From an uncultured Clostridia bacterium (GTDB lineage: Bacteria; Bacillota; Clostridia; TANB77; CAG-508), in NCBI GenBank assembly GCA_947623595.1, contig CANQHC010000013.1:1-56630 (forward strand): 56,630 nt of DNA, written 5' to 3'. A program made the position numbers and the translations under genes. The notes under the pieces are model-generated. The model was not told the DNA's origin, made no database searches, and was given only the letters and a program-made list of their open reading frames with translations. Of this stretch, positions 25,301 to 33,457 are shown in pieces (position 1 is the first letter of the stretch; the number at the start of each line of letters is the position of its first letter).

Positions 25301-28219
25301 TTGTGCATTGATTGGGCTATCTTCTACAAATTTTAATCCATTTGGTAAGTAATCTGTAACTTCTTCTGCATATCCTGGTATATTTCCTTCATTATATACT
25401 CTAATAATATAGATTACTCTATCTCCTGTTTTTACTGATAAAGCATTTTTAGGATGCACTTTTTCAGCTGTTGTCTTATTTCCACCTGCTAATTGTTCCA
25501 ATTCTTCGTTAGATATTTGTGGTTCTCTTAAGTATTTTCCATTTTCATCTACAACAGGTTCTCCTGCAATACTAATAGTGAATTTTCTTAATGCTAAATC
25601 GAAGAATTGTCCTCCTACTAATAATTTTTCAAAGTCATCATCGTCTTGTTGTCCTGGAATATATTTATCTCCTCTATTGATTTGCGTGTCTTTATATCCT
25701 GGTAATTCTTGGTCTGTAGGTAAGTTGTCATCTTTTATATTGTCTGTATCTTTTGAATTGTCGTTTGTTAAGCTATCTTCTGTTGAATCTCTATCTAATA
25801 TTGCTTTGTCATTTGCATCTGTAAATTTTGTAATTTCTGCAATATTTGTTATTTTTTGATCATTTTTAGCTGTATCTTTTACTTTACATTTAATTTGTAC
25901 ATCTATATAATCTAAACTATTTCCACCATCATATGCTTTTAATATTAGTTTGTCTGCATCTTGTTTACGTGTTGCATATACTGTTGAACTGTTTGCATTT
26001 CCTTTTGAAGTTATTGTTGTTTTTATTGTTCTATCATTTGATACTGTCCATCCATATTTAGTATTTAGTTCATCCCCTGGTATAAATTCTAAGAATTCAG
26101 GTAGACGATCTGTTATTTCAGTAACATATCCATCAATTCCACCTTCATTATATACTCTAATTGTATATGTAACTATATCTCCTATTTCTACTCTGATTGG
26201 TGTTTTTGGATGATTATATGTTGCTGTTTTTGCAGTTCCTGCTTTTAGGGCTGTTACATCAACTTGTGGTTCTCTTAAATATCTTCCACTTGAGTCTTTT
26301 AATTCTTTTGTGTTAACACTTGTAATAAATTTTCTTAGTGATAGGTCAAATTCGTCTCCTACTAATAATTTTTCAAAATCATCATCATCTTCTTGTCCTG
26401 GGATATAAGGTTCTCCACTCTCGATTTCAGTATCTTTATATTGTGGTAATGTTGTTTCTGTTTGTGGGTCTACATTTTTTGCATCTGAATCACGGTCAGA
26501 ATCTGTTTGATTTTTCTCATCAATATATGCTGTAATGTCTGCAATATTTGTTATTTTCAAATCTTTTACTGCAGTAGATTTTACTCTACATTTAATTTGT
26601 ACATCTATGTAATCTAATGTTTGTCTACCTTCAAATGCTTCTAATACTAATTTGTCTGCACCTTCTTTACGTTCATCATATATGTTTGTGCTACTATCTT
26701 TCTTAGTAATTGATGTTTTTACTGTTTTTCCATCTGATTGTAATTCCCAACCATATTTAGTATTTAGTTCATCTCCTTGTATAAATTCTAAATATTGTGG
26801 TAAATGGTCTGTAATTTCATTAACATATCCATTTAATTGACCTTCATTATATACTCTAATTGTATATACAACTTCATCTCCTATTTTTACTTTTATTGGA
26901 GTTTTTGGGTGATTATATGTTGCTGTTGTTTCTGATCTATCTTTTAATTTTGTTACATCAACTTGTGGTTCTCTTGTATATCTTCCATTTTCTTTTAAAT
27001 CTGTTCCATTTATCTGTGTAATGAATTTTCTTAATGCTAAGTCAAATTCTTTATTTCCTGCTGTGATAGAATCATCCATTGGTTTTTCTTTTCTTTCAGG
27101 TATTACTACTGGTTGGAAGTTTGTGTTTGGATTATCAACTCCCCAATAGTTAAGTTCTGTTGTGTAATAATTTCCTGAAATTTTGAATGTTATTGTACTT
27201 GAATCTGTTGTTTTTGGAATTGAAATGTAAAATTCTTGGTCTACTGGTCTACTCATAGCTGAACTACCATTTGCATCTACATATTGAACATCATTAATTT
27301 CTGTTCCATTAGCATCTTCAAAATAATATGCTACAGTATAATCCATATCTCTTAATTTTTTTACTTTATATGGACCTATTATTATTCTATCTCCTGAAAC
27401 TTTGAATTGTATATCTGTTTTTTCAATTTGTAATGCTGGAGTATCACTACTTACCATTTGATAATTTGGCGCTTCTTTCTTAGCTGTTTCTATAAGGTAT
27501 TCATATAAAGCTTGGTATGCCTCTTCTCTATCTTCTCCATCCGTTTCATCAACATCAGATATTGGTCTAAAGTTACTTGCGGTATTAGGTGTTGAATTTA
27601 TATAAAGCATAGGCTCTTCAACGTGATAATCATTATTTCCTCTGTTTGTGAAATACCATATTGCTACTTGCTGAATTGCATCTATGTCTTGTAAGTAATA
27701 ATTTAAGATTTGTACGTCTCTTTGTAGCCCTTCATTCTCTTCATACTCTGTTACTTCAGATAATAATCTGTTTAAACTTGAACTTGCTGCAATTCTTTCA
27801 GAATCATCTTTAGGTGGTATATAGAAGTGATCTAATAACCATAAGATAGCTTTATAATCATCACTGTTTGTAGCTGGCAAAACTCTTTGATATTCAGTTG
27901 GAATAGAAGATGGATCTTTCATATCAAAATATACCGTATATGGTGTTTCTTGTGGTGTTCCAACTTCCATATCTGAACTACCAAAACCAGGTCCTGCTTT
28001 TAAACAATATATGGTTTTCTTTAAATCATCCCTGTCATAGATTTTCCAAATATTCTTTCTGCTTTGTAATTGGTATCCATAACCTGAATCTCTTAATTGT
28101 TTAATGTTTAAATGTAAAGGATTTGCTGCTCGAACTGCCTTTACATTGCCTGCTGTGCTTAAGCTCATCCATAATAAAAATATTAGAACTATTACTGATA
28201 TACCTCTTCTTAATTTCAT
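22355..28219 (-). CDS. Giant thioester-domain surface adhesin, 1954 aa
   Basis: This is a paralogue of the 2526-aa adhesin. A signal peptide (about 1-30) is followed by a thioester domain with Cys72 (TIYCLKAG) and Gln184 (QVAIWYF). Seven DUF11-like repeats follow, each opening FDLALRKFIT or a close variant, with REPQVDVT, YTIRVYNEG and TNIAEIT landmarks and linkers containing IPGQ and DDDDFEKL. It lacks the two SpaA-like domains of its neighbour. The C-terminal SVKTGSEP, hydrophobic helix and KRFVIEE tail match the paralogue. A strong AAGGAAGG site precedes the ATG. Its promoter is nearly identical to the paralogue's, so the two are probably co-regulated, perhaps by local c-di-GMP or the upstream TTACGG sites (inference). 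Confidence 0.88.
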   Translation of the reverse strand: MKLRRGISVIVLIFLLWMSLSTAGNVKAVRAANPLHLNIKQLRDSGYGYQLQSRKNIWKIYDRDDLKKTIYCLKAGPGFGSSDMEVGTPQETPYTVYFDMKDPSSIPTEYQRVLPATNSDDYKAILWLLDHFYIPPKDDSERIAASSSLNRLLSEVTEYEENEGLQRDVQILNYYLQDIDAIQQVAIWYFTNRGNNDYHVEEPMLYINSTPNTASNFRPISDVDETDGEDREEAYQALYEYLIETAKKEAPNYQMVSSDTPALQIEKTDIQFKVSGDRIIIGPYKVKKLRDMDYTVAYYFEDANGTEINDVQYVDANGSSAMSRPVDQEFYISIPKTTDSSTITFKISGNYYTTELNYWGVDNPNTNFQPVVIPERKEKPMDDSITAGNKEFDLALRKFITQINGTDLKENGRYTREPQVDVTKLKDRSETTATYNHPKTPIKVKIGDEVVYTIRVYNEGQLNGYVNEITDHLPQYLEFIQGDELNTKYGWELQSDGKTVKTSITKKDSSTNIYDERKEGADKLVLEAFEGRQTLDYIDVQIKCRVKSTAVKDLKITNIADITAYIDEKNQTDSDRDSDAKNVDPQTETTLPQYKDTEIESGEPYIPGQEDDDDFEKLLVGDEFDLSLRKFITSVNTKELKDSSGRYLREPQVDVTALKAGTAKTATYNHPKTPIRVEIGDIVTYTIRVYNEGGIDGYVTEITDRLPEFLEFIPGDELNTKYGWTVSNDRTIKTTITSKGNANSSTVYATRKQDADKLILKAYDGGNSLDYIDVQIKCKVKDTAKNDQKITNIAEITKFTDANDKAILDRDSTEDSLTNDNSKDTDNIKDDNLPTDQELPGYKDTQINRGDKYIPGQQDDDDFEKLLVGGQFFDLALRKFTISIAGEPVVDENGKYLREPQISNEELEQLAGGNKTTAEKVHPKNALSVKTGDRVIYIIRVYNEGNIPGYAEEVTDYLPNGLKFVEDSPINAQYGWSNPSKDGKTIVTTHLHDRLLNAFDGKTLDYEDLQIECEVTATASEKNQSLKNIAEITEDSDKDRNPVDDQDSTPDNVDQEKYKDKSQEDDDDFEDLVLPGQHFDLALRKFIANVNGKDLKDESGKYLREPQVDITDLASGKSTTATYNHPKTPVEVEVGNEVIYTIRVYNEGTLKGYVNEITDHLPEYLEYLPTDALNIQYGWSVSEDGRTVKTTITSPTNPNASTVYEGRKTGTDKLILEAFDGESDLDYIDVQIKCKVKESAKEDTKITNIADITSYVDENNKTDSDRDSDSNNVELPTDPNLPGYKDPEINKGDKYIPGQEDDDDFEKLVIPGKYFDLSLRKFISEVTTGDVTKKYDRAPQVDVTDLASGNATTATYNHPKDPVGISNGSIVTYTIRAYNEGEIDGYVTEITDHLPEQLEFIVDDEFNAKYGWTVSEDGRTISTDITSPNTEKSASRDEIYKDRVEGEDKVLLKAFDGQKLDYIGVQVKCKVKNNISLSEKITNIADITDYTDDDGEKVPDRDSQEDNVNLPTDEELPDYKQPEIENGDKYIPGQQDDDDFEKLVVERFDLALRKFITGVNDEEITNRAPVFTKVSDTKYKYVHPKDPVEVANGNIVTYTLRIFNEGNIAGYAQKVKDDLPDGLEYLPDNEINKEYRWKMYDGEGNEVTQVEKAQYIETDYLSKEQEEEEGANLLSAFNPETMTMPDYRDIKIAFKVTEPNTSDRIIINTAEITDDSDEEGNPVEDVDSKPDNDKEDEDDIDKESVKVKYFDLALKKWVSESIVTYNGKTTVNKTGHTGNENPEPPAKVELKASQMSKTTVKFKFIIKVTNEGEIAGYAKEIIDYIPNGLKFNKADNPKWREEGGKVLTDQLKDKLLQPGESATVEIILTWVNNKENMGEKVNWAEIYKDENEYGSPDIDSKPGNNRRPEDDIDDAPVVLSVKTGSEPTYVVLALITVSMVLGGVILIKRFVIEE
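22433..23533 (-). repeat. 3' duplicated tract, copy in the 1954-aa adhesin
   Basis: Partner of 14557-15657. The C-terminal protein sequence from the RFDLALRKFITGVND repeat to the membrane tail is the same in both genes. Confidence 0.8.
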
Positions 28220-28262
28220 GATTTTTATTCCTTCCTTTTCATCATATTTTTATTTATAACTT

Positions 28263-28291
28263 ATTTTACTTATCTTTAGAAAACGTGTCAA
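28263..28291 (-). promoter_or_regulatory. Promoter of the 1954-aa adhesin
   Basis: On the minus strand TTGACA-N17-TAAAAT, 44 nt before the ATG at 28219, in the same conserved block as 22106-22134. TTACGG motifs lie upstream at 28321 and 28406. Confidence 0.82.
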
Positions 28292-28584
28292 TATTAGTAT
28301 TTTGCTAATTTTTTTTACCTTTACGGACAGTACTGTTTTATTATACTTACTTAATATTAAATATAATTTACAGTTTTGTTATTTTTATCTTTTATATATT
28401 TTCCCTTACGGAAATACACAAAATAACATTTAAAACCAAGTCCTATCTCTTATTATAATACATTTCCATCACTTTTTCAAGCATTTGAGCCATAATATAT
28501 TTCTTTTTTCCTTGTCACCGTAGGTTTTCAGAGTTCAATATACATAAAAGTATTTATTGTCACCTTATATTTATTCTTTTATAT
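28292..28584. other. Long adhesin upstream region without a clear gene
   Basis: Contains two TTACGG motifs 85 nt apart (28321, 28406). A 16-codon minus-strand frame ends at about 28453 and follows AAGGAAAAAAG. I consider that frame doubtful. No riboswitch fold was recognised. Confidence 0.4.
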
Positions 28585-28614
28585 CAAAAAAAAGATGCCT
28601 TAAGACATCCTTTT
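28585..28614 (-). terminator. Terminator of the 65-aa gene
   Basis: On the minus strand GATGTC-TTAA-GGCATC followed by eight Ts, immediately after the stop at 28617. Confidence 0.75.
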
Positions 28615-28616
28615 TC

Positions 28617-28814
28617 TTAAATAATTAATATGCTTGTATCCATAGATGTATTTCTATCTTTCCCAACAATAACCTTGCCATTCATAAAATCATTAAATAT
28701 TTTGTCTGAAATACTACTATTTTCTAAGTTTTCCTTATTTGCATTTTCTGTAATGTCTTCAAAATTTTCAGATGCCTTTTGTCTAAAGGAATATTTTTTA
28801 TATATAAAAGCCAT
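28617..28814 (-). CDS. Small protein of unknown function, 65 aa
   Basis: I do not recognise this protein. It is hydrophilic, with a basic N-terminus (AFIYKKYSFRQK), an acidic middle (ENFEDITENANKENLEN) and a hydrophobic end (TSILII). No clear ribosome site precedes the ATG. Support comes mainly from a tidy terminator directly behind the stop codon and from the lack of any better frame. It could be a small regulator or a chance frame. Confidence 0.45.
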   Translation of the reverse strand: MAFIYKKYSFRQKASENFEDITENANKENLENSSISDKIFNDFMNGKVIVGKDRNTSMDTSILII

Positions 28815-28904
28815 TATTCCAAAAGTTCTTATTTGTTAATATTTGTAAAAAATGTTAATGTAGTTTTTATGAAGAATTAATGTAGTTTTTTAAAGTAATT
28901 TTTA

Positions 28905-30062
28905 TCATTTTTCATTAACAAATATTTTATTAAAAATTGTTTTTACAAATTCATTATCATTCATTTTATTTTCTAAATACTTGTTGAAATTATCTTCATT
29001 TATCTCATTACTTTTTATATCATTATAATTAGGATATAAGTTTTCAATTTGTTTTCTATTTACTTTGTATGAATTACCACTAAAATTAAAAGTAATATCT
29101 TGAACATTATCAATTAAAGAAAATATAGATACAGTATTATATAATAAACATTTTTCTAAATATTGATTTTCATTTATATACCAGTCTGTAATATGATAAT
29201 CAATAGTTAATCCTAAATTTTCTGAATCTATTTCAAACACATATCCATACTCTGAAAGAGGCAAACTATCTATTAAATGGCTATCATTACTATTATTTCC
29301 TACATATTGATTTTTAAATTTTATAATGTTGTCAATTCCTGATTTATCTCTGTCAAATGGAGTTACAGGAACAGTATCTTCTGTATATATTTTCTTTGTA
29401 TCAACTATATAATATTCATTTTTTGTATTTCTATTTATTCTATAAACATTACAAAGTGGTGCTTTATAAATAATCATATTTTCTGTTGTTTTTATTAAAT
29501 AAGAAAATCTTGGTGCTACATTGTTTAATCTCACATTTGCATAGTCCATTCCTATTAATAATATTAGACCTAACATAAAATATACCAAATTTAGAAATAA
29601 TCTTTTTACATATGATTTCTTCCTATTAATTTTAGAAAAGCCAATTAAAGATACAATCAGTCCAATTATAGAATAAATTGAACCCCAACTGCTTTCTGAT
29701 GGAAATATAGTAAATGCTATAAAAGTAAGTCCAAAGCCAAAGAACATTAGCATTTCTGCAATTAACTTATTTTTCTCACATACTTTCTTATTTGTATAAT
29801 CTATTGTACTGATGATATTTTCTTCTAATTTTTCTTGATAATGCTCTTTATCTACTTTTTCTCCACTAATTAAATCATTTAGTGTTACACCTAATTCTTC
29901 ACTTAAAGGTTTAAGCAAAGAAATATCTGGCATATAATTTCCATTTTCCCATCTCGAAATTGTTTTTGATGTTACTCCTAACTTTTCTGCTAAGCTCTCT
30001 TGTGTTAATTTTTTTTCTTTTCTTTTTTCTGCTATAAATTTTCCAATTTTAATAATATCCAT
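28905..30062 (-). CDS. Membrane XRE regulator with DUF4825-like domain
   Basis: This 385-aa membrane-bound transcription regulator begins with an XRE helix-turn-helix (residues 5-65; KLTQESLAEKLGVTSKTISRWENG). Three hydrophobic segments follow (about 103-121, 127-145 and 155-175). A roughly 200-residue extracytoplasmic part then follows. Its end (LLYNTVSIFSLIDNVQDITFNF...VNRKQIENLYPN) resembles DUF4825. Such fusions suggest that an outside signal controls DNA binding, but the signal is unknown. It is a monocistronic gene between the small 65-aa gene and the tRNAs. Its target genes cannot be deduced, though the adhesin genes lie downstream on the same strand. Confidence 0.75.
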   Translation of the reverse strand: MDIIKIGKFIAEKRKEKKLTQESLAEKLGVTSKTISRWENGNYMPDISLLKPLSEELGVTLNDLISGEKVDKEHYQEKLEENIISTIDYTNKKVCEKNKLIAEMLMFFGFGLTFIAFTIFPSESSWGSIYSIIGLIVSLIGFSKINRKKSYVKRLFLNLVYFMLGLILLIGMDYANVRLNNVAPRFSYLIKTTENMIIYKAPLCNVYRINRNTKNEYYIVDTKKIYTEDTVPVTPFDRDKSGIDNIIKFKNQYVGNNSNDSHLIDSLPLSEYGYVFEIDSENLGLTIDYHITDWYINENQYLEKCLLYNTVSIFSLIDNVQDITFNFSGNSYKVNRKQIENLYPNYNDIKSNEINEDNFNKYLENKMNDNEFVKTIFNKIFVNEK

Positions 30063-30316
30063 AATTTTTTACTCCTTCCATTTAAAGAATAGCAAAAAAA
30101 CCTAAAAATTAACACCCCACAAATAGCGAATTGATATTACTTTTAACTAGACACAAATAGAGAGTGGATGTTTAATAGTACTTTTGGATAAGTTGAGGAA
30201 TCAAAGGCAATACTCACATCTGCTTTTATCTCATTTTCTATGTTCAATAATGTACTACATTTTTTACAAATTTCAAGCGAACAAAACGTTACCAAACGTT
30301 ATTACTTCAGCTATTA

Positions 30317-30363
30317 AAAAAGTCGTAAAAGCATTGATATATCAACGCTTTTACGGCTTTTTC
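30317..30363 (-). terminator. Terminator of the tRNA transcript
   Basis: Very long near-perfect palindrome (AAAAGCCGTAAAAGC with GCTTTTACGACTTTT) ending in Ts on the minus strand, directly behind tRNA-Cys. It is likely active in both directions. Confidence 0.85.
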
Positions 30364-30365
30364 TT

Positions 30366-30439
30366 TGGAGGCGAGTATCGGAATCGAACCGATGATCAGA
30401 GTTTTGCAGACTCGTGCCTTACCGCTTGGCTAACTCGCC
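30366..30439 (-). tRNA. tRNA-Cys (GCA)
   Basis: 74 nt on the minus strand with CCA encoded. The acceptor stem is GGCGAGT/ACTCGCC, the anticodon loop CTGCAAA reads GCA, and the T arm is GGTTCGATTCC. Confidence 0.95.
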
Positions 30440-30506
30440 GTTTAAATAATCAACAATATTACCGCATACTGAATCTGTAACTCGCTTTGCTCGAACAGCT
30501 TCAGCA

Positions 30507-30526
30507 GCTTGGCTAACTCGCCGTTT
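30507..30526 (-). repeat. Partial copy of the tRNA-Cys 5' end
   Basis: Twenty nt here repeat 30424-30443 exactly, covering the first 16 bases of tRNA-Cys and a few bases before it. A shorter echo (TAACTCGC) lies at 30478. It looks like a remnant of a second tRNA or of integration at the tRNA. Confidence 0.65.
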
Positions 30527-30536
30527 GTAAAAAAAA

Positions 30537-30612
30537 TGGAGCGGAAAACGGGGCTCAAACCCGCGACCTCTGCCTTGGCAAGGCAGCGCTCTATCAACTG
30601 AGCTATTTCCGC
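30537..30612 (-). tRNA. tRNA-Gly (GCC)
   Basis: 76 nt on the minus strand with CCA encoded. The acceptor is GCGGAAA/TTTCCGC, the anticodon loop TTGCCAA reads GCC, and the T loop is GTTTGAGCC-like. It is upstream of tRNA-Cys on the same transcript. Confidence 0.95.
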
Positions 30613-30665
30613 AGATGCCTTATATCAATAAAGCATAATAATCATAGCAAATTTTTTGTAAAAAG

Positions 30666-31892
30666 TCAAGGTACAAGCTGTAAAAATTCTATAAAATAGT
30701 CAGAAACATCTTTTTTTGGTATATTATTTTCTGATGTAATTTCAAGTGTAGTAATTGTTTTGCCATCTATTTTTACTTTTGCATTTCCTATTATTTGATT
30801 TTGATATACTGGTGCCTCTAAATAATATAATGAATTTATCTCGATTGAAATTTTTTCTTTTTTGTTTTTTGGTATTGCAATTTCAGGATATATAAGTTTA
30901 TCTATTTTTAAGTATACCTGATTTGTTTTTCCTTTATTAATATATATGCGTTTTTCATTTAATTGTTTCCATTTTTCAAATTGTTCTTGTATTATTTTTT
31001 CTAAATTTACTACTTCATAGTTTTTATATGCATACTCTATTAATTTTATACTATCTGCTGTTCTTATTTTCTTTGTATCGGCACCTAACACCACTGTAAT
31101 TATATCTAAATCTCCTCTTTTGCATGAAGTTACTAAACACCTCCCTGCCCCGTTTGTAAAGCCTGTTTTTACACCATATACTCCATTTAGATTTCCTAAT
31201 AATTCATTAGTATTTGTAATTATCCTTGATTGACCATTGATAGTAATGTTATAAGTTTTGCTACTTACTATTTCCTTAAATTTTGGAATTTGCAAAGCAT
31301 AATCTGCCATACATGCAAGCTCATAAGCTGTTGTATAATGTTCCTTTTGGTCTAACCCATGTGGTGTTACAAAATGACTATTTACACAACCTAATTCTTG
31401 TGCCTTTTGGTTCATCATTTTACTAAATCCTTCTATGCTTCCCCCGACGTGAGTTGCTAATGCTACTGCTGAGTCATTTCCTGATTTGAGCATTAAACCA
31501 TATAATAAGTCGTGTACTGTAATTTTATCGTTTACCTTTAACCCAAGCCTTGATCCACCTGTTCCTGCTGATTTTTTATCTATCACTACTACATCTTTTA
31601 AATTTGCATTTTCTAATACAACAATTGCTGTTAAAATTTTGGTTGTACTTGCCATTGGTACTTGTTTTTTTCCGTTCTTTTCGTATAGAATAGTTTTAGA
31701 TTTTCTGTCAAATATGAGACCTATTCTAGCATTTAATTTTAATTCATCTTCTATTTGATTAACTGTTTGTATGGTTTCATTTTGAATTGCATTTACATCT
31801 ACTACTTCATTATCTTCTAAATTAGCATATACTAGCATTGGATAAGTTGTAAAAAATATTGTGAGCACAATAATACACAATTTTTTTCTCAT
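30666..31892 (-). CDS. dacF: Serine D-Ala-D-Ala carboxypeptidase (DacF/PBP5 type)
   Basis: This 408-aa low-molecular-weight penicillin-binding protein removes the terminal D-alanine from peptidoglycan stem peptides at the outer face of the membrane. A signal peptide (residues 1-23) is followed by the peptidase S11 domain with all three motifs: STTK (82-85), SGN (137-139) and KTG (242-244). A PBP5-like beta C-terminal domain (about 300-390) follows. DacF in Bacillus acts in sporulation. I cannot tell whether this copy is vegetative or spore-specific. The AAGGTGA ribosome site lies inside the hairpin that ends the upstream secretion operon. The tRNA pair follows. Confidence 0.92.
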   Translation of the reverse strand: MRKKLCIIVLTIFFTTYPMLVYANLEDNEVVDVNAIQNETIQTVNQIEDELKLNARIGLIFDRKSKTILYEKNGKKQVPMASTTKILTAIVVLENANLKDVVVIDKKSAGTGGSRLGLKVNDKITVHDLLYGLMLKSGNDSAVALATHVGGSIEGFSKMMNQKAQELGCVNSHFVTPHGLDQKEHYTTAYELACMADYALQIPKFKEIVSSKTYNITINGQSRIITNTNELLGNLNGVYGVKTGFTNGAGRCLVTSCKRGDLDIITVVLGADTKKIRTADSIKLIEYAYKNYEVVNLEKIIQEQFEKWKQLNEKRIYINKGKTNQVYLKIDKLIYPEIAIPKNKKEKISIEINSLYYLEAPVYQNQIIGNAKVKIDGKTITTLEITSENNIPKKDVSDYFIEFLQLVP

Positions 31893-31935
31893 AAAAAAAT
31901 CACCTTTTAAATTATATTTTATTAGGTGATTTTTT
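31893..31935 (-). terminator. Terminator hairpin overlapping the dacF ribosome site
   Basis: AAAAAATCACCT pairs with AGGTGATTTTTT around an AT-rich loop that itself contains TATAAT. It ends the type IV-like operon, and its 3' arm holds the dacF Shine-Dalgarno sequence. Confidence 0.65.
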
Positions 31936-31952
31936 ATTCATATTTATTAATT

Positions 31953-33359
31953 TTAATGCCCTCTATACATTCTTCTTTCCCATGCATCTTCTCCTGGTGT
32001 TCTTCCTTCATAACTATTGTCTATTTCTTCTCGTTCTCCATAATCTACAGTATTTTTTTCTACTTCCTTTGTTCTTTCATTTATTTGTTCGTTTACTTTA
32101 TCTTTGGCTCGTTCTAATATTTGTTCATTTACTTTATCTTTTGCTTGTTCTAAGGTTAAATCCTCTCCTAGCATATAATTATATATTTGAACTGCATCAT
32201 CTCTTTCATATCCTTCTTCTTGTAAATTGCTTATTATTTCTTCTGCATGTTTTTGCATATAAATTTCATCATATTGAATTCCGTCATTAGTTGCATTTTC
32301 ATTTTTTTCAAGTTGTTTATAAGCATTTGTCTGTTCATCTGGATCTGCTCTTCTGCTTTTTATCGAAGTTCTTTCATTTAATTCGTGTGAATTATAAGAC
32401 CTGCCCTTTACTTCTATATCATGTGCTAGCCATTCTCCATTTTTTCCTTGTCTTGATTCTTCAATATCTAAGTAACCATAGCTATCTATTTTTATATTAA
32501 TTCTTATATCTACAATATCTTTATCTATGTTATTTAATCCTTTAGTTTTTAATACTTGATAAGGTACTTCCCTTACAACAGGGTTTCCATCACTGCCCAT
32601 ACTAATTGTTTCTTCTCTAGAGAGTGTTGGTTCAAAAAATTTTGATGGTTGTGACATTCCATTTTCATCAATATACTCTGCTTTTACAATTCCATCTTTG
32701 TCTCTGAAGAAATATAAATTTTTTTCTAGGTTTGGATGATCTTTATAGAAATTGCTGTTTTCTTTTATAAACAATACGTCATTTGATTTTATTCCTTTTT
32801 TCTTAGCAATTTCTTCTCTTTCCTTTTCTTCTGGAGTTAGTTCTTTATTTTCTTCTTGCTCTTCTTCCCTTTCTTCTTCAATTACTTCTTTTTGCTCTCT
32901 TTCTTTACTTTTTTCTTTTCCTCTTGTATCTGAACGTTCTCTTTCTTCTCTAAATCTTTCTCTTTCTTCTTTAGTAAATACAATATCTTCTTCACTTAAT
33001 TCTTGTGGAAAATTAAATTCTACATCATCTAAATCTAAAGTTCTAAAATACTCCTTGTATGTTTCAATTAATTTTTCAATATAATCCGATGTGAATTTCA
33101 TTTTTCCTGTAGTATCTACTGTTGCAATTAAAGAATTAGTATCTTCTGAATATAAGTTATATGTAGTAGTATCGTCTTCAGAATTTTTTATTGTTGCTAC
33201 AATTACATTTTGTTCTTGTATTCCTACACCTCTAAAGCTAATCTCTTTATAGTAATTTACATTTTCAACGCTTAATTCTTTGATACTTGAATTTTGTTCA
33301 ATTGAATCAGCTATAGTAAGTATCTTTTGCCTTATTTCTTCTTCCCTTTCTTTTACCAT
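31953..33359 (-). CDS. Highly charged cytoplasmic protein, last gene of the secretion operon
   Basis: The family is not recognised. The 468-aa protein has no signal or membrane segment. Residues 1-125 look like a compact alpha/beta domain (a FTSDYIEKLIETYKEYF helix at its end). Residues 130-190 are a Glu/Arg/Lys-rich single helix or coiled coil. Residues 195-330 form a beta-rich domain (FFRDKDGIVKAEYIDENG, VDIRINIKIDSYGYLDIEE). The end has a degenerate repeat (ERAKDKVNEQI twice). An AAGGAGG site precedes the ATG. It is about 100 nt behind the NTF2-like gene and in front of the operon terminator. It could be a cytoplasmic substrate, chaperone or adaptor of the apparatus, but this is speculation from position. 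Confidence 0.75.
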   Translation of the reverse strand: MVKEREEEIRQKILTIADSIEQNSSIKELSVENVNYYKEISFRGVGIQEQNVIVATIKNSEDDTTTYNLYSEDTNSLIATVDTTGKMKFTSDYIEKLIETYKEYFRTLDLDDVEFNFPQELSEEDIVFTKEERERFREERERSDTRGKEKSKEREQKEVIEEEREEEQEENKELTPEEKEREEIAKKKGIKSNDVLFIKENSNFYKDHPNLEKNLYFFRDKDGIVKAEYIDENGMSQPSKFFEPTLSREETISMGSDGNPVVREVPYQVLKTKGLNNIDKDIVDIRINIKIDSYGYLDIEESRQGKNGEWLAHDIEVKGRSYNSHELNERTSIKSRRADPDEQTNAYKQLEKNENATNDGIQYDEIYMQKHAEEIISNLQEEGYERDDAVQIYNYMLGEDLTLEQAKDKVNEQILERAKDKVNEQINERTKEVEKNTVDYGEREEIDNSYEGRTPGEDAWERRMYRGH

Positions 33360-33457
33360 TTTATTTCCTCCTTTTTGGTTTCATAGTAAAGTTATAAAAT
33401 TTTCTACAGCATTAAATTTTATTTGCAATTTATATTAGTTACTCATCTTATAATTTT

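Noticed and set aside
14479..28219. CRISPR or simple tandem repeat array
   Set aside because: The repeats are long protein-domain repeats in frame, not short spaced repeats.
28453..28503. 16-codon minus-strand frame
   Set aside because: The ribosome site is weak, there is no neighbouring enzyme gene and no terminator, and nothing supports translation.
28292..28584. c-di-GMP riboswitch before the adhesin
   Set aside because: I looked for a GEMM-type pattern because a GGDEF gene is near, but found no matching conserved core on either strand.
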